This document shows positions 16,529-23,007 of a stretch of 32,453 bases of DNA, in pieces. Source of the DNA: a virus; the IMG/VR virus record IMGVR_UViG_3300034375_003432, positions 1-32,453 of that record; one strand, written 5' to 3'. Made by a program: the position numbers and the translations under genes. The notes beneath the pieces were generated by a model, which was not told the DNA's origin, searched no databases, and was given only the letters and a program-made list of their open reading frames with translations. Position 1 is the stretch's first letter, and each line of letters opens with the position of its first letter.

Positions 16529-16921
16529 TTACGCCAGCGTTATATCAAGATCTCCAGCATTGAATCTAAAAACATCACCACTACTTACGACCTTTGAGGA
16601 ATCTAAAGTAGAGTAAGCTAATAAATTACCGCCTGAAGAAGCATCTAAAATACCAACAGCAACCACAGTTCCATAGTTGGCTGTAGCTGTAGGATATTCA
16701 ATAGCTGCTGAATTTGTTGCAGTTGTAGGGTTTGTACCAGAAACAGTAAAAGCTGCTGTTTGTCTAGCGTAAGCTCCGCCAGAAACTTCTGTACCACCAC
16801 CAGTATCAGATGGTGCTACTGTATATAAAGCTGCATATAAAGTAGTTGGTGCTGTGTAAGCATTACCACCAAATACATGGTCTAAAACTTTATCTTCTAA
16901 ATAATCACTAAATCCTGACAT
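16529..16921 (-). CDS. Gp80-like virion protein
   Basis: This encodes 130 aa. The pattern FSDYLEDKVLDHVFGG, then APTTLYAALYTVAPSD, ARQTAAFTVSG, YGTVVAVGILDASSGG, LLAYSTL and VFRFNAGDLDITLA matches a compact beta-sandwich family (Gp80-like/PF23140-type) found in many tailed-phage tail regions. It is probably a structural component attached to the tail or fibre. Start ATG 16921 follows the adaptor gene stop by 8 nt. The general fold is fairly clear; the role in the particle is inference. Confidence 0.7.
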   Translation of the reverse strand: MSGFSDYLEDKVLDHVFGGNAYTAPTTLYAALYTVAPSDTGGGTEVSGGAYARQTAAFTVSGTNPTTATNSAAIEYPTATANYGTVVAVGILDASSGGNLLAYSTLDSSKVVSSGDVFRFNAGDLDITLA

Positions 16922-16929
16922 ATCTTACC

Positions 16930-17577
16930 TCAACTCTTAAAATGATAAGTTGTTTTGTGTGCTTTGCCATAAGTTCTTCTTCTTGGTATTAAAGAGCCTT
17001 TGCCAAATTCAGCACGTTCTTGTTCCATTCTCATTTCCTCTAGTGCTTTTTCAAACAACTGAGAAAACATATTTACACGTTCATCTTCCATTAAGTAGAT
17101 CGAAGCGTGTTTTAGACAACCATATAAATAAACATCTGGGTGTCCAGTCGATACAAAGTTGGTAGTGTTTGTGCTACTCAACGCTGCTATCGAAGCATAA
17201 TAAGTTAATTGTAATGTATAACTTGTGTCAGGTGTAGGTGCTAACTCTAAAGTTTTATCAACAATAGAGAAAAAAACTGGTTGTCCAGAAGTATTGTCGT
17301 TAGCTTTTCTATAAACATCTAAAGATTCTATGGATTGTTGTAATAAAGGTGTGAAATCACCAGAGGTAATTTCTACGTTTATAGCTTCTAACCAGTCAGT
17401 TGGTAAAGATAAATATTGACCATCGGCAGTAGCAGTTGCTCTAACTACCATATCTTTGGTTCTTAATCTTCTGTTAAGTTCACCTTCGGTAGCATCAATA
17501 AAAAAATCCAATTTAGAAGTCAAATCACTTCTATTTAAAAAATCTGCTATCTGTGTTTTTAAATCATCGTAAGTCAT
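16930..17577 (-). CDS. SU10-type head-tail adaptor
   Basis: This encodes 215 aa. It opens MTYDDLKTQIADFLNRSDLT with FIDATEGELNRRLRTKDMV, then a TLQLTYYASIAALSSTN strand-helix and a YLYGCLKHASIYLMEDER helix, which is the standard outline of SU10_adaptor/P22 gp4-like proteins. These form a ring under the portal and connect the head to the tail nozzle. The C-terminus is Lys/Arg-rich (RRRTYGKAHKT). It lies just downstream of the capsid gene, the usual place in SU10-like phages. The start overlaps the preceding gene by 4 nt (ATGA). Confidence 0.83.
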   Translation of the reverse strand: MTYDDLKTQIADFLNRSDLTSKLDFFIDATEGELNRRLRTKDMVVRATATADGQYLSLPTDWLEAINVEITSGDFTPLLQQSIESLDVYRKANDNTSGQPVFFSIVDKTLELAPTPDTSYTLQLTYYASIAALSSTNTTNFVSTGHPDVYLYGCLKHASIYLMEDERVNMFSQLFEKALEEMRMEQERAEFGKGSLIPRRRTYGKAHKTTYHFKS

Positions 17578-17864
17578 ACTTTACCTTGCCAAGTTCTGAA
17601 AAGTTTATTGTTGGGATCATTCAACCATTTTTTCCATTTGGCTTTATCGTTTGCCCAACCTTCTCGTATAGCTTTTTGATATATTACCATAGGTACTTCC
17701 GCAACATGACGTAATTCTTTACCTGGTTTTAATTCTTGTAAGTCTTTAACGTGCTTCAAAATTGGAGCTACGTTTTGTTGAGTGTGATAAACAAACTTAT
17801 CATCTTCTGTAGCGAACTCGCTAACAAAGTTTGTTCTAGTGTCTATTACTGTTCTTCTTGCCAT
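17574..17864 (-). CDS. Conserved 96-aa phage protein, unknown role
   Basis: This encodes 96 aa. It has an N-terminal positively charged segment (MARRTVIDTRTNF), a middle with VAPILKHVKDLQELKPGKEL, and a C-terminal LREG/REGWANDKAKWKKWLN and NPNNKLFRTWQGKV motif. I know similar small proteins from capsid-to-adaptor intergenic positions of many podoviruses, where their role is not defined. It is probably involved in head completion. It begins 4 nt after the T-run of a strong terminator, and no clear Shine-Dalgarno is visible ahead of ATG 17864. Confidence 0.65.
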   Translation of the reverse strand: MARRTVIDTRTNFVSEFATEDDKFVYHTQQNVAPILKHVKDLQELKPGKELRHVAEVPMVIYQKAIREGWANDKAKWKKWLNDPNNKLFRTWQGKV

Positions 17865-17867
17865 CTT

Positions 17868-17898
17868 AAAAAAGAGGGGTGATTACTCACCCCCCTTA
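17868..17898 (-). terminator. Rho-independent terminator after capsid gene
   Basis: On the minus strand a perfect 7-bp GGGGTGA/TCACCCC stem with a GTAA loop (about 11 bp with a G-U and outer A-T pairs) is followed by a run of T (17873-17868). It lies directly between the capsid gene stop (17906) and the ATG at 17864. It should stop most late transcripts after the capsid and lower output of adaptor and tail genes. Confidence 0.82.
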
Positions 17899-17905
17899 AT
17901 TAAAC

Positions 17906-18841
17906 TTATGATGTAGATAAGTCGTAAACAGCTCCATGAGCAGCTTCGTTGCTCACTTCAAGGCCGAATTCAACTACTAGCATTTTAGTTTCAGCATCAC
18001 CAATAGTTGAGATGTCAATAGTTTCAAAATCTCTAAGATAAGAAACTTTTGCGTACTCAGGATCTAATAGTAAGGCAGTTCTAGCTCTACTTCTGTTTGA
18101 AGGAACTACTTGTAGTTCTCCAAAATCACCAGAGTAGATAGATACAGACGCTTCAATAGTGTTTGCATCTACAAACTGTCTAGCTGAACTTCTACCAGTA
18201 AAACCAGATACAACTGATTTCACATGAGGGCCAACAACTAATAATGAAGGCTCACCACCATTAGTGAAACAAGACTGTTGCACAGTCTTAACAAGAGCTT
18301 CAGTAATAGCTCTTTGCGTTCCATTAGTAGTAGCAGCACCACTTCCACCATAAACACCATTAGTACCAATAGACTTGTTAGTAGTGATCCAAGTTTCTAA
18401 ACCACCTGTTTGTCTAGCAGTAGTAGCGTTACCAGTATTTTTAGCATTGTTTTGAGTTAAGGCTTCTTCCATATCTCTTTTCAACGCTTTAGCCATAAGA
18501 GCTAATTGGTGCGCCATTTCACTTCTTTTACCAGCAGCATCAGAAGCGTTTTGTGAACCAGTAACAGTCGCATCTCTGCTTGAGATTTGACAGACGTTAC
18601 TTACTCTAGTTGTAGCAGTCGAAGCTGCTCTTGAAAGTTCAAAACCTTCAAGTTTCCCAGTTGCACTTGCAGCAGGCAAAGATTCAGTTTGCCAATCGAA
18701 TTGCACGTTTTTTACATTGTTTTTTCCAATGGCACTCATTACAGGAGTTGCTGTAGGAGAGATGTTATAAATAACATCACTTAATTGTTCTCTGTCAGCA
18801 GTCGCAGTATAAGTATCAAAGGCATTTGTGACTTTAGCCAT
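17906..18841 (-). CDS. Major capsid protein, DUF5309 (SU10-type HK97 fold)
   Basis: This encodes 311 aa. It starts MAKVTNAFDTYTATADREQL with DVIYNISPTATPVMSAIG, the hallmark N-terminus of DUF5309/SU10 major capsid proteins. Then come QFDWQTESLPAA (E-loop region), SRDATVTGSQ, MAHQLALMAKALKRDMEEAL (long spine helix), NGGEPSLLVVGPHVKSVVSG and DPEYAKVSYLRDFETIDIST. The product should form the icosahedral head. The gene follows the scaffold with 30 nt in between and has a good Shine-Dalgarno (GGAG). A small hairpin with a GAAA loop sits just ahead of it, and a strong terminator just behind, so this gene can be made in excess. Confidence 0.93.
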   Translation of the reverse strand: MAKVTNAFDTYTATADREQLSDVIYNISPTATPVMSAIGKNNVKNVQFDWQTESLPAASATGKLEGFELSRAASTATTRVSNVCQISSRDATVTGSQNASDAAGKRSEMAHQLALMAKALKRDMEEALTQNNAKNTGNATTARQTGGLETWITTNKSIGTNGVYGGSGAATTNGTQRAITEALVKTVQQSCFTNGGEPSLLVVGPHVKSVVSGFTGRSSARQFVDANTIEASVSIYSGDFGELQVVPSNRSRARTALLLDPEYAKVSYLRDFETIDISTIGDAETKMLVVEFGLEVSNEAAHGAVYDLSTS

Positions 18842-18854
18842 GTTTATATACTCC

Positions 18855-18870
18855 TCTAGCTTTCGCTAGA
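18855..18870 (-). promoter_or_regulatory. 6-bp GAAA-tetraloop hairpin before capsid ribosome-binding site
   Basis: The minus strand reads TCTAGC-GAAA-GCTAGA, a perfect 6-bp stem with a GNRA loop. The GGAG Shine-Dalgarno of the capsid gene begins right after it (18854-18851). No T-run follows, so it is not a terminator. It could stabilise the 5' end of a processed capsid mRNA or keep the binding site open. It is seen in the sequence; function is inferred. Confidence 0.45.
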
Positions 18871-18872
18871 AA

Positions 18873-19892
18873 TTAAATTAATTGTTCAAATACTTTAGCT
18901 GCATCTTGGATTTTTCCAGATTTAGCTAATTTCTGTTTTGACTTTTTCAAAGGAGTTGTTTTTCTAACTTGATTGGCAGTACCAGGTCTAGCTACTCTGG
19001 CTGGTGCTTTCTGTGTTGGTTTCTTCTTTGTTGCTTTGATAGTTTTATCATGCAACCAAGAATTTCTTAAACCTAACAAAATGCGATAGTCATAAACTTG
19101 ATCCATTTCTTGTGGCGTGAATCCTAAAACATTTATGGCGTAATCCCTAATCGCTATCTTTTCAGAATTAGCTTTTTCGGCATCTTTCCACTCAGGAACT
19201 TTTTCCAATAACTGCTGGTTGCCAAACTCAACAAATTCTTTAACTTGTTTCTGCTGTTCAGCAAGTTCCTCATCTTTGATTCTTTGCTGTTCAGCTTGAG
19301 CTGCTTCCAGACGTTTTTGTTTTTCGTTCCAAACGTCTTTTTCACGAACATAAGCAATAGGATCTTCGTCATATATAGCTTTCCAATCTGGTTCTTCACC
19401 TAACTCAGCTTTTAAATTAGCTTCAAGTTTCGGTAACAAATCCTTATAAATGTCATCCTTTTGCCTTAACTCTGCTTGTTGGCTTTCAATCTCTTTACGT
19501 TGATTAGCCAATTCTTGAGTCTTGCGTGTATAGTCTTGCTGACGACTGTAGCCGTTTTGGAGTTCTTCGAGTGTGACCTCTACTTCAACGCCATTTTGTT
19601 TAATGGTATAAAGTTGAGGTTGCTCGTCATCCAAAAGCTCTACTTGATCTTCTTGTGACTCATCTTGATCTTCTTCAAGATATTCTTCTTCTGTTTCTTC
19701 AACTTCTTCGGCAGCTTCGAGTTCCATTTCTGGTTCTTCAATAACTTCCTCAATATCTTCTACAGATTCTTCGACAGCTTCAACAACTTCTTCTACTGGT
19801 GCTTCTTCTTCAGGAGTCAGTAAGTTAGAAAATGCTTTTTCTGCCTGTTCTAAATTATTTTGTAATGCAGTCGGTTTTTCCGTTATTGCCAT
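18873..19892 (-). CDS. Scaffold protein
   Basis: This encodes 339 aa. Residues about 25-95 are extremely acidic, nearly all Glu with Val/Asp. The middle (about 120-230) is a Lys/Glu/Gln-rich coil (RKTQELANQRKEIESQQAEL) with an EEPDWKAIYDEDPIAYVREK segment, and the C-terminus (285-339) is strongly basic and ends in a helix. Acidic-coil-basic architecture, placement directly ahead of the capsid gene and lack of enzymatic motifs identify a scaffolding protein that guides head assembly and then leaves the head. It is preceded by a good promoter and an AAAGAGG Shine-Dalgarno. Confidence 0.85.
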   Translation of the reverse strand: MAITEKPTALQNNLEQAEKAFSNLLTPEEEAPVEEVVEAVEESVEDIEEVIEEPEMELEAAEEVEETEEEYLEEDQDESQEDQVELLDDEQPQLYTIKQNGVEVEVTLEELQNGYSRQQDYTRKTQELANQRKEIESQQAELRQKDDIYKDLLPKLEANLKAELGEEPDWKAIYDEDPIAYVREKDVWNEKQKRLEAAQAEQQRIKDEELAEQQKQVKEFVEFGNQQLLEKVPEWKDAEKANSEKIAIRDYAINVLGFTPQEMDQVYDYRILLGLRNSWLHDKTIKATKKKPTQKAPARVARPGTANQVRKTTPLKKSKQKLAKSGKIQDAAKVFEQLI

Positions 19893-19923
19893 GTTTTTAC
19901 CTCTTTGTGTAAATAATGTTTGA

Positions 19924-19953
19924 ATTTTACTCTAAAAGACCAGGAAAGCTCAA
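19924..19953 (-). promoter_or_regulatory. Sigma70-like promoter ahead of scaffold/capsid
   Basis: The minus strand carries TTGAGC at 19953-19948 and TAAAAT at 19929-19924, with an 18-nt spacer. The scaffold ATG (19892) lies about 30 nt past the -10. It lies in one of the few short non-coding gaps of the late block and would give head genes extra transcripts. Matches are seen; use in vivo is inferred. Confidence 0.45.
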
Positions 19954-19959
19954 CAATTA

Positions 19960-20223
19960 TTATCTTGTTATGCTTCTTATCTTGTCTAATTGAGTCTTAG
20001 TTATTCTGCCTTTTTCAATAATAATCCTAAGATGTTTTTCTACTTCAGGCAAAATTCTGATTGCTTTGTGTAAATCTTCTCTAAAGCTGCTATCAGCTTC
20101 AGAGGAGTTTTCCCACTTTTGCAAATATTCTTCTTTGAGGTTAGCAACAGCTTTTTTAAATATATCGCTATTTAAAATAACTTCTGCTTCGTTGGCTTCT
20201 AATACTTCTTTTTGTGAGGGCAT
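19960..20223 (-). CDS. Small helical protein, unknown
   Basis: This encodes 87 aa, almost entirely polar and helical (EAEVILNSDIFKKAVANLKE), with Glu/Lys-rich stretches and no cysteine or membrane span. The N-terminus MPSQKEVLEANEAEVILNS resembles a family of short proteins that sit between lysis genes and head genes in marine phages. A head or packaging accessory role is possible. I do not recognise a named family. It starts 3 nt after the stop of the membrane-protein gene. Confidence 0.55.
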   Translation of the reverse strand: MPSQKEVLEANEAEVILNSDIFKKAVANLKEEYLQKWENSSEADSSFREDLHKAIRILPEVEKHLRIIIEKGRITKTQLDKIRSITR

Positions 20224-20226
20224 AAT

Positions 20227-20460
20227 TTATGAGATGGCTTGATAAATAATTTCTTGGAGTAGAAATCCTGTAACACCTACAAATACAGTAAGCACAAATA
20301 TCAGGGTGTTTCTAAGTGTTTTGTTAAGAGTTTTATCAACTGAGGTAATAGCATTTTCAATAGCATCCAAACGTCTATAGTTTTCTTTCCAGCGTTGTTC
20401 ACAAGCAGCTTCGTGCGAGCTTAAACGCTTATCTACTTCTGCTACTGTTGCTTTTCCCAT
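20227..20460 (-). CDS. Small membrane protein, XhlA/holin-like
   Basis: I start at ATG 20460 because GGAG lies 6 nt before it and the A is shared with the endolysin stop (TAATG); the product is 77 aa. A soluble helical N-terminal half (MGKATVAEVDKRLSSHEAAC, then RRLDAIENAITSVDKTLN) is followed by one membrane span (FVLTVFVGVTGFLL). This helix-then-anchor layout resembles small hemolysin/XhlA-type membrane proteins encoded beside endolysins. It may be a second holin, an antiholin or a membrane tether. Confidence 0.58.
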   Translation of the reverse strand: MGKATVAEVDKRLSSHEAACEQRWKENYRRLDAIENAITSVDKTLNKTLRNTLIFVLTVFVGVTGFLLQEIIYQAIS

Positions 20461-20840
20461 TAATAACTCCAAACAGTCGGTCTTGGTCTTTCTTCCGAAT
20501 GATCTGCAATATCCAGGTGAATAAACCTACTATTGCCTTTTTGATTAACACCAATACCTGTAAAACCATATTCTTGTGCATGATTGATAATTTTATATGC
20601 TTCTGTACCACGACACAATATATCGACTGCAAGACCTGTAGTATGTGTACCAGGCTTAGATTTTTTTGCTTCGATTGGATGCTCTGGACAACGATAGCCA
20701 GAACTGACTACAAAAGAAAAATTTAAAAAAGTTCTAAGAGCTTGCAGTCTATTGAGTAATTCTTCTTTAATACCTTCCTTGCCACAATGCTGACAAGCAA
20801 ATTCTTCTGGCTTAAAGTTTTTATATAATTCCCAGTTCAT
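20460..20840 (-). CDS. Endolysin: M15-family zinc peptidase
   Basis: The product is 126 aa from ATG 20840, with no signal peptide. The N-terminal part has a CQHCGKEGI turn; the catalytic part has SGYRCPEHP, GTHTTGLAVDI (His66, Asp73) and RFIHLDI (His108), the zinc triad of peptidase M15_3/VanY-like enzymes. These cut peptide cross-links in the bacterial wall at release, after a holin opens the inner membrane. The context fits: the 3TM holin gene is two genes upstream and a further membrane protein directly downstream. The gene starts inside the end of the preceding small gene (20-nt overlap). Confidence 0.86.
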   Translation of the reverse strand: MNWELYKNFKPEEFACQHCGKEGIKEELLNRLQALRTFLNFSFVVSSGYRCPEHPIEAKKSKPGTHTTGLAVDILCRGTEAYKIINHAQEYGFTGIGVNQKGNSRFIHLDIADHSEERPRPTVWSY

Positions 20841-21015
20841 CTTCAAATAATACTTTTTCAGCCATGTAGTATTCACCTACGACTATTAAATCTTTGTTCA
20901 TTTGTTTTGCTTTACGTTCGGCTTCGGCAAAGTCATTGGCATAAACCAATGGGCCTTCAAATATCCTAACGCTCTTATCGGATAAGACTGCTGGTATTTC
21001 TGTCATAAAAACCAT
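20821..21015 (-). CDS. Small protein in lysis cassette, unknown
   Basis: This encodes 64 aa from ATG 21015, which follows the holin stop at once (TGATATG). No Shine-Dalgarno is visible, so it is probably made by re-initiation. Residues DFAEAERKAKQMNKDLIVVG look like a small alpha/beta domain (helix then strand). It has no membrane span or signal peptide. It lies between holin and endolysin and overlaps the endolysin by 20 nt. It may be a lysis-timing helper, but no family is recognised. Confidence 0.5.
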   Translation of the reverse strand: MVFMTEIPAVLSDKSVRIFEGPLVYANDFAEAERKAKQMNKDLIVVGEYYMAEKVLFEDELGII

Positions 21016-21016
21016 A

Positions 21017-21439
21017 TCAAGGTTTTAGTACGTCTTTAACATTTTCTTCTCGCATATTGTTACGAGCAACACCTTTCCATTTTTCAGCAGTTCTTAAACC
21101 ACCAAGACCAAGTAAAGATAAAGTCAAAGTCATTAGTCCTTCGGTATTAATTATTGGGGGTTGAATTGATGAGCCTGTAACAACTACTATCCAATTCAGT
21201 AAAGGTGCTAAAAAGAATTGCCAAGCTAGACCTAATGCACAAATCCAAAGGATTGCAGGTCTGCTTCCTGAAACAAAAATACTAGGGTGTTTTGCTTGTT
21301 CTAAATTTATGTCTGCTTGTGCTTTTTGCAAATCAATCATTTGCGATTTGATACTGGCTTCTAGTTCCATACGTTTGTTTTTATCAGGTATGGCTTTACC
21401 AATCAGATCACTAATGGGTTTAAAAAATTTATCAATCAT
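21017..21439 (-). CDS. GTA-type 3TM holin
   Basis: This encodes 140 aa. A charged N-terminal helix (LIGKAIPDKNKRMELEASIK) is followed by SGSRPAILWICALGLAWQFF (first span) and APLLNWIVVV, then MTLTLSLLGLGGLRTAEKWKG. This is the GTA_holin_3TM family, which permeabilises the inner membrane to let the endolysin out. The family is frequent in alphaproteobacterial phages and gene-transfer agents, which is one of the hints about the host. The start overlaps the preceding gene by 8 nt. Confidence 0.82.
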   Translation of the reverse strand: MIDKFFKPISDLIGKAIPDKNKRMELEASIKSQMIDLQKAQADINLEQAKHPSIFVSGSRPAILWICALGLAWQFFLAPLLNWIVVVTGSSIQPPIINTEGLMTLTLSLLGLGGLRTAEKWKGVARNNMREENVKDVLKP

Positions 21440-21794
21440 CTTCTTTGCCCTCTAATATATTTTTAAGTTTCATAGCTTTCTCATGTGCTGAGTCAGCGTG
21501 TAAATCTTTATCAACTATCTTCTCCAATTTTAAACTCTCTATCTTGGTATTGCTAATGTAACGCCAAGTATAACCATCTTTTGAATATACACCAAAAACA
21601 GTAGTACCCATGCCTATTTTAATTATCATGGCTTGTTCGCCATCGAGTAAGACTTTATCGCCTTCGTTGAATTGTGAGTTTAGTTTGAATTTAAGACCTT
21701 TGATAAAAGAAACAGAATAGTCTTTGAGAGCAAGTCCACCTAAGACACTTGCTAATAATAGAGATGCTTCAACATAATATTGCTCAAAGTCCAC
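21432..21794 (-). CDS. Membrane-anchored small beta-domain protein, unknown
   Basis: This encodes 120 aa, probably starting at GTG 21794. Residues 8-22 (VEASLLLASVLGGLAL) are a hydrophobic helix, after which comes FNEGDKVLLDGEQAMIIKIG and TTVFGVYSKDGYTWRYISN, a beta-barrel-like segment such as in MscS/SH3-type domains. The end is Lys/Glu-rich. It could be a membrane-associated virion or lysis accessory protein; neither can be settled here. It lies directly before the holin (overlap 8 nt). Confidence 0.5.
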   Translation of the reverse strand: MDFEQYYVEASLLLASVLGGLALKDYSVSFIKGLKFKLNSQFNEGDKVLLDGEQAMIIKIGMGTTVFGVYSKDGYTWRYISNTKIESLKLEKIVDKDLHADSAHEKAMKLKNILEGKEDD

Positions 21795-21799
21795 TTGTC

Positions 21800-21946
21800 T
21801 TAACCATGAGTTTTTTGCACCTCAAACTCAGCAGTTAGACTAGCTCCTTTATGTGGTTTGAATTTGCCCTCATGCTTCATCAATTTATAAGTCTTGCCAG
21901 ACTTCATAAAGTGATAGCCTTTAGGTGCTTTTAGTTTTTTCTTCAT
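21800..21946 (-). CDS. 48-aa basic protein of a small phage family
   Basis: The ATG overlaps the preceding TGA (ATGA). The product contains GYHFMKSGKTYKLMKH and GKFKPHKGASLTAEFEV, a compact pattern I know from short proteins next to marine phage portal/lysis genes, of undefined function. It is basic (many Lys, His) and has no cysteines. The tight coupling and pattern make it a likely real gene. Confidence 0.58.
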   Translation of the reverse strand: MKKKLKAPKGYHFMKSGKTYKLMKHEGKFKPHKGASLTAEFEVQKTHG

Positions 21947-22059
21947 TTCTTTTTCTTTTTAGCTTTTAACTTTTTAAAATCAGCACCAGTAATTTTATTA
22001 CGAGGTTTAGCTACTCTAGCTAACTTCTTTTGTTTTGGAGAATATTTGCTGTAGGGCAT
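21943..22059 (-). CDS. 38-aa very basic protein
   Basis: Start ATG 22059 has AAGAGG about 8 nt upstream. The product reads MPYSKYSPKQKKLARVAKP, RNKITGADFKKLK and ends in a run of Lys. The GADFKKL pattern is shared by small basic proteins in other marine phages. It has 16 or so Lys/Arg of 38, so nucleic-acid binding is plausible. It is coupled to the following gene by ATGA. Confidence 0.58.
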   Translation of the reverse strand: MPYSKYSPKQKKLARVAKPRNKITGADFKKLKAKKKKK

Positions 22060-22061
22060 GA

Positions 22062-22130
22062 TTAATACCTCTTTTTAGTTTTAGGTTTAGTTTTTGATTT
22101 TTTAGTTTTTTTCTTTTTTGAATGATACAT
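22062..22130 (-). CDS. 22-aa lysine-rich peptide
   Basis: ATG 22130 lies 2 nt after the preceding stop and the frame ends 2 nt before the next ATG. The product is MYHSKKKKTKKSKTKPKTKK and two more residues, i.e. almost only Lys and Thr/Ser. Its perfect spacing within the string of basic genes suggests a real peptide, although composition alone could arise from an AT-rich stretch. Confidence 0.42.
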   Translation of the reverse strand: MYHSKKKKTKKSKTKPKTKKRY

Positions 22131-22132
22131 AG

Positions 22133-22369
22133 TTATTTCTTTTTGCGTTTTGGTCTGAGTAAATCTGCATCGGCTTTTCTCGCACCACCTTTGCCTGTAG
22201 CAAAAGATCGTACTCTGCCTGCTGCCCATTGATGTGCAGATACACCTGGTCGAGATCCTGAAGAATAATAAGCTCCAAGACCTCGTTTATAAACTTTTGC
22301 TAAAGTGCCTTTGGAAATACCACTAGACTTAGCATATTTATCTATAGTCGCTTGCTTACTTCCTGCCAC
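22133..22369 (-). CDS. DUF5824-like basic protein
   Basis: The product is 78 aa, beginning at GTG 22369. The helix-rich pattern SGISKGTLAKVYKRGLGAYY, SRPGVSAHQWAAGRVRSFATG and KADADLLR is typical of DUF5824 phage proteins, which recur near portal and head genes. It is highly basic with a Lys/Arg tail. A head-associated, DNA-contacting role is plausible but not shown. It overlaps the preceding gene by 14 nt. Confidence 0.7.
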   Translation of the reverse strand: MAGSKQATIDKYAKSSGISKGTLAKVYKRGLGAYYSSGSRPGVSAHQWAAGRVRSFATGKGGARKADADLLRPKRKKK

Positions 22370-22547
22370 TTTTACTTCTCTGTTTAGATATTCTGTTCAT
22401 CATAGCTGGGGTTAATTTACCTTGTTTGTATAGTTTAGCAGTTCTTTTTATTTCTTTCTCCCTTGCCTTTGGGTTCTTTGCACCAGCAACATACTTCTTA
22501 GGTACGCCACCTTTAGTCTTTGGTACTTTCTTAAACTTTCTCACCAC
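22356..22547 (-). CDS. 63-aa very basic phage protein
   Basis: The start is GTG 22547 (a second GTG follows). The product reads VPKTKGGVPKKYVAGAKNP, KEIKRTAKLYKQGKLTPAMM and ends SKSGRK. I know this pattern as a small family of unknown function, usually adjacent to DUF5824. It has about 20 Lys/Arg. It overlaps the genes on both sides, so it is translated as part of the chain. Confidence 0.66.
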   Translation of the reverse strand: MVRKFKKVPKTKGGVPKKYVAGAKNPKAREKEIKRTAKLYKQGKLTPAMMNRISKQRSKSGRK

Positions 22548-22822
22548 TTCACCTTATCTGCCCAATACGCTGCGGACATTTTGCCTTTAGCAATATTTTT
22601 TGCGTGTCTGGCTTTGAAAGATTTTCTACGAGCTTTCTGTTTTGCCGACTCACCAGCTTTCGGTTTGCCTGCGGTTTTTACGCCTTGTTGTCCAAAACGA
22701 ATGGTTTTAACTTTGTCGCCTTGTTTGGCAACCACAATATGTGATTTGGTTTTGTGTCCTGGCGTTCTTTTCGGTTTGTTGTAACCAGCTACACCAGCTC
22801 GTTTTAATCTTGAATCTTTCAT
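22541..22822 (-). CDS. 93-aa basic protein with ARHAKNI...AAYWA motif
   Basis: This encodes 93 aa. The N-terminal half is Lys/Gly-rich (KRTPGHKTKSHIVVAKQGD), followed by VKTIRFGQQGVKTAGKPK and a C-terminal helix block SFKARHAKNIAKGKMSAAYW. The last block is shared by phage proteins annotated only as hypothetical. Strong positive charge suggests DNA or RNA contact, for example inside the head. It begins TAATG after the preceding gene. Confidence 0.68.
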   Translation of the reverse strand: MKDSRLKRAGVAGYNKPKRTPGHKTKSHIVVAKQGDKVKTIRFGQQGVKTAGKPKAGESAKQKARRKSFKARHAKNIAKGKMSAAYWADKVKW

Positions 22823-23007
22823 TAGTGTAAAGTCGTTTCCTTAATTAAAAATATTTCTGTATCTTCGCTTATTTTATCCTTAAATAAAAATTGCATAAAT
22901 GATTTTGCTTGTTCAAAACTACGAGCTTTGATGTCTGTGCCGATATAAACGTGTTCTCCAACCACACATTCCAAATGGTATAACTTAATTGGAGAAGTTG
23001 AAGTCAT
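22822..23007 (-). CDS. 61-aa protein, unknown
   Basis: ATG 23007 lies inside the end of the portal gene (22-nt overlap); the stop overlaps the next ATG (TAATG). The product is MTSTSPIKLYHLECVVGEHV, then a DIKARSFEQAKSFMQFLFKD helix and TEIFLIKET: a small alpha/beta domain. No family is recognised. It is unlike the basic proteins following it and may be a portal- or head-associated accessory. Confidence 0.55.
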   Translation of the reverse strand: MTSTSPIKLYHLECVVGEHVYIGTDIKARSFEQAKSFMQFLFKDKISEDTEIFLIKETTLH

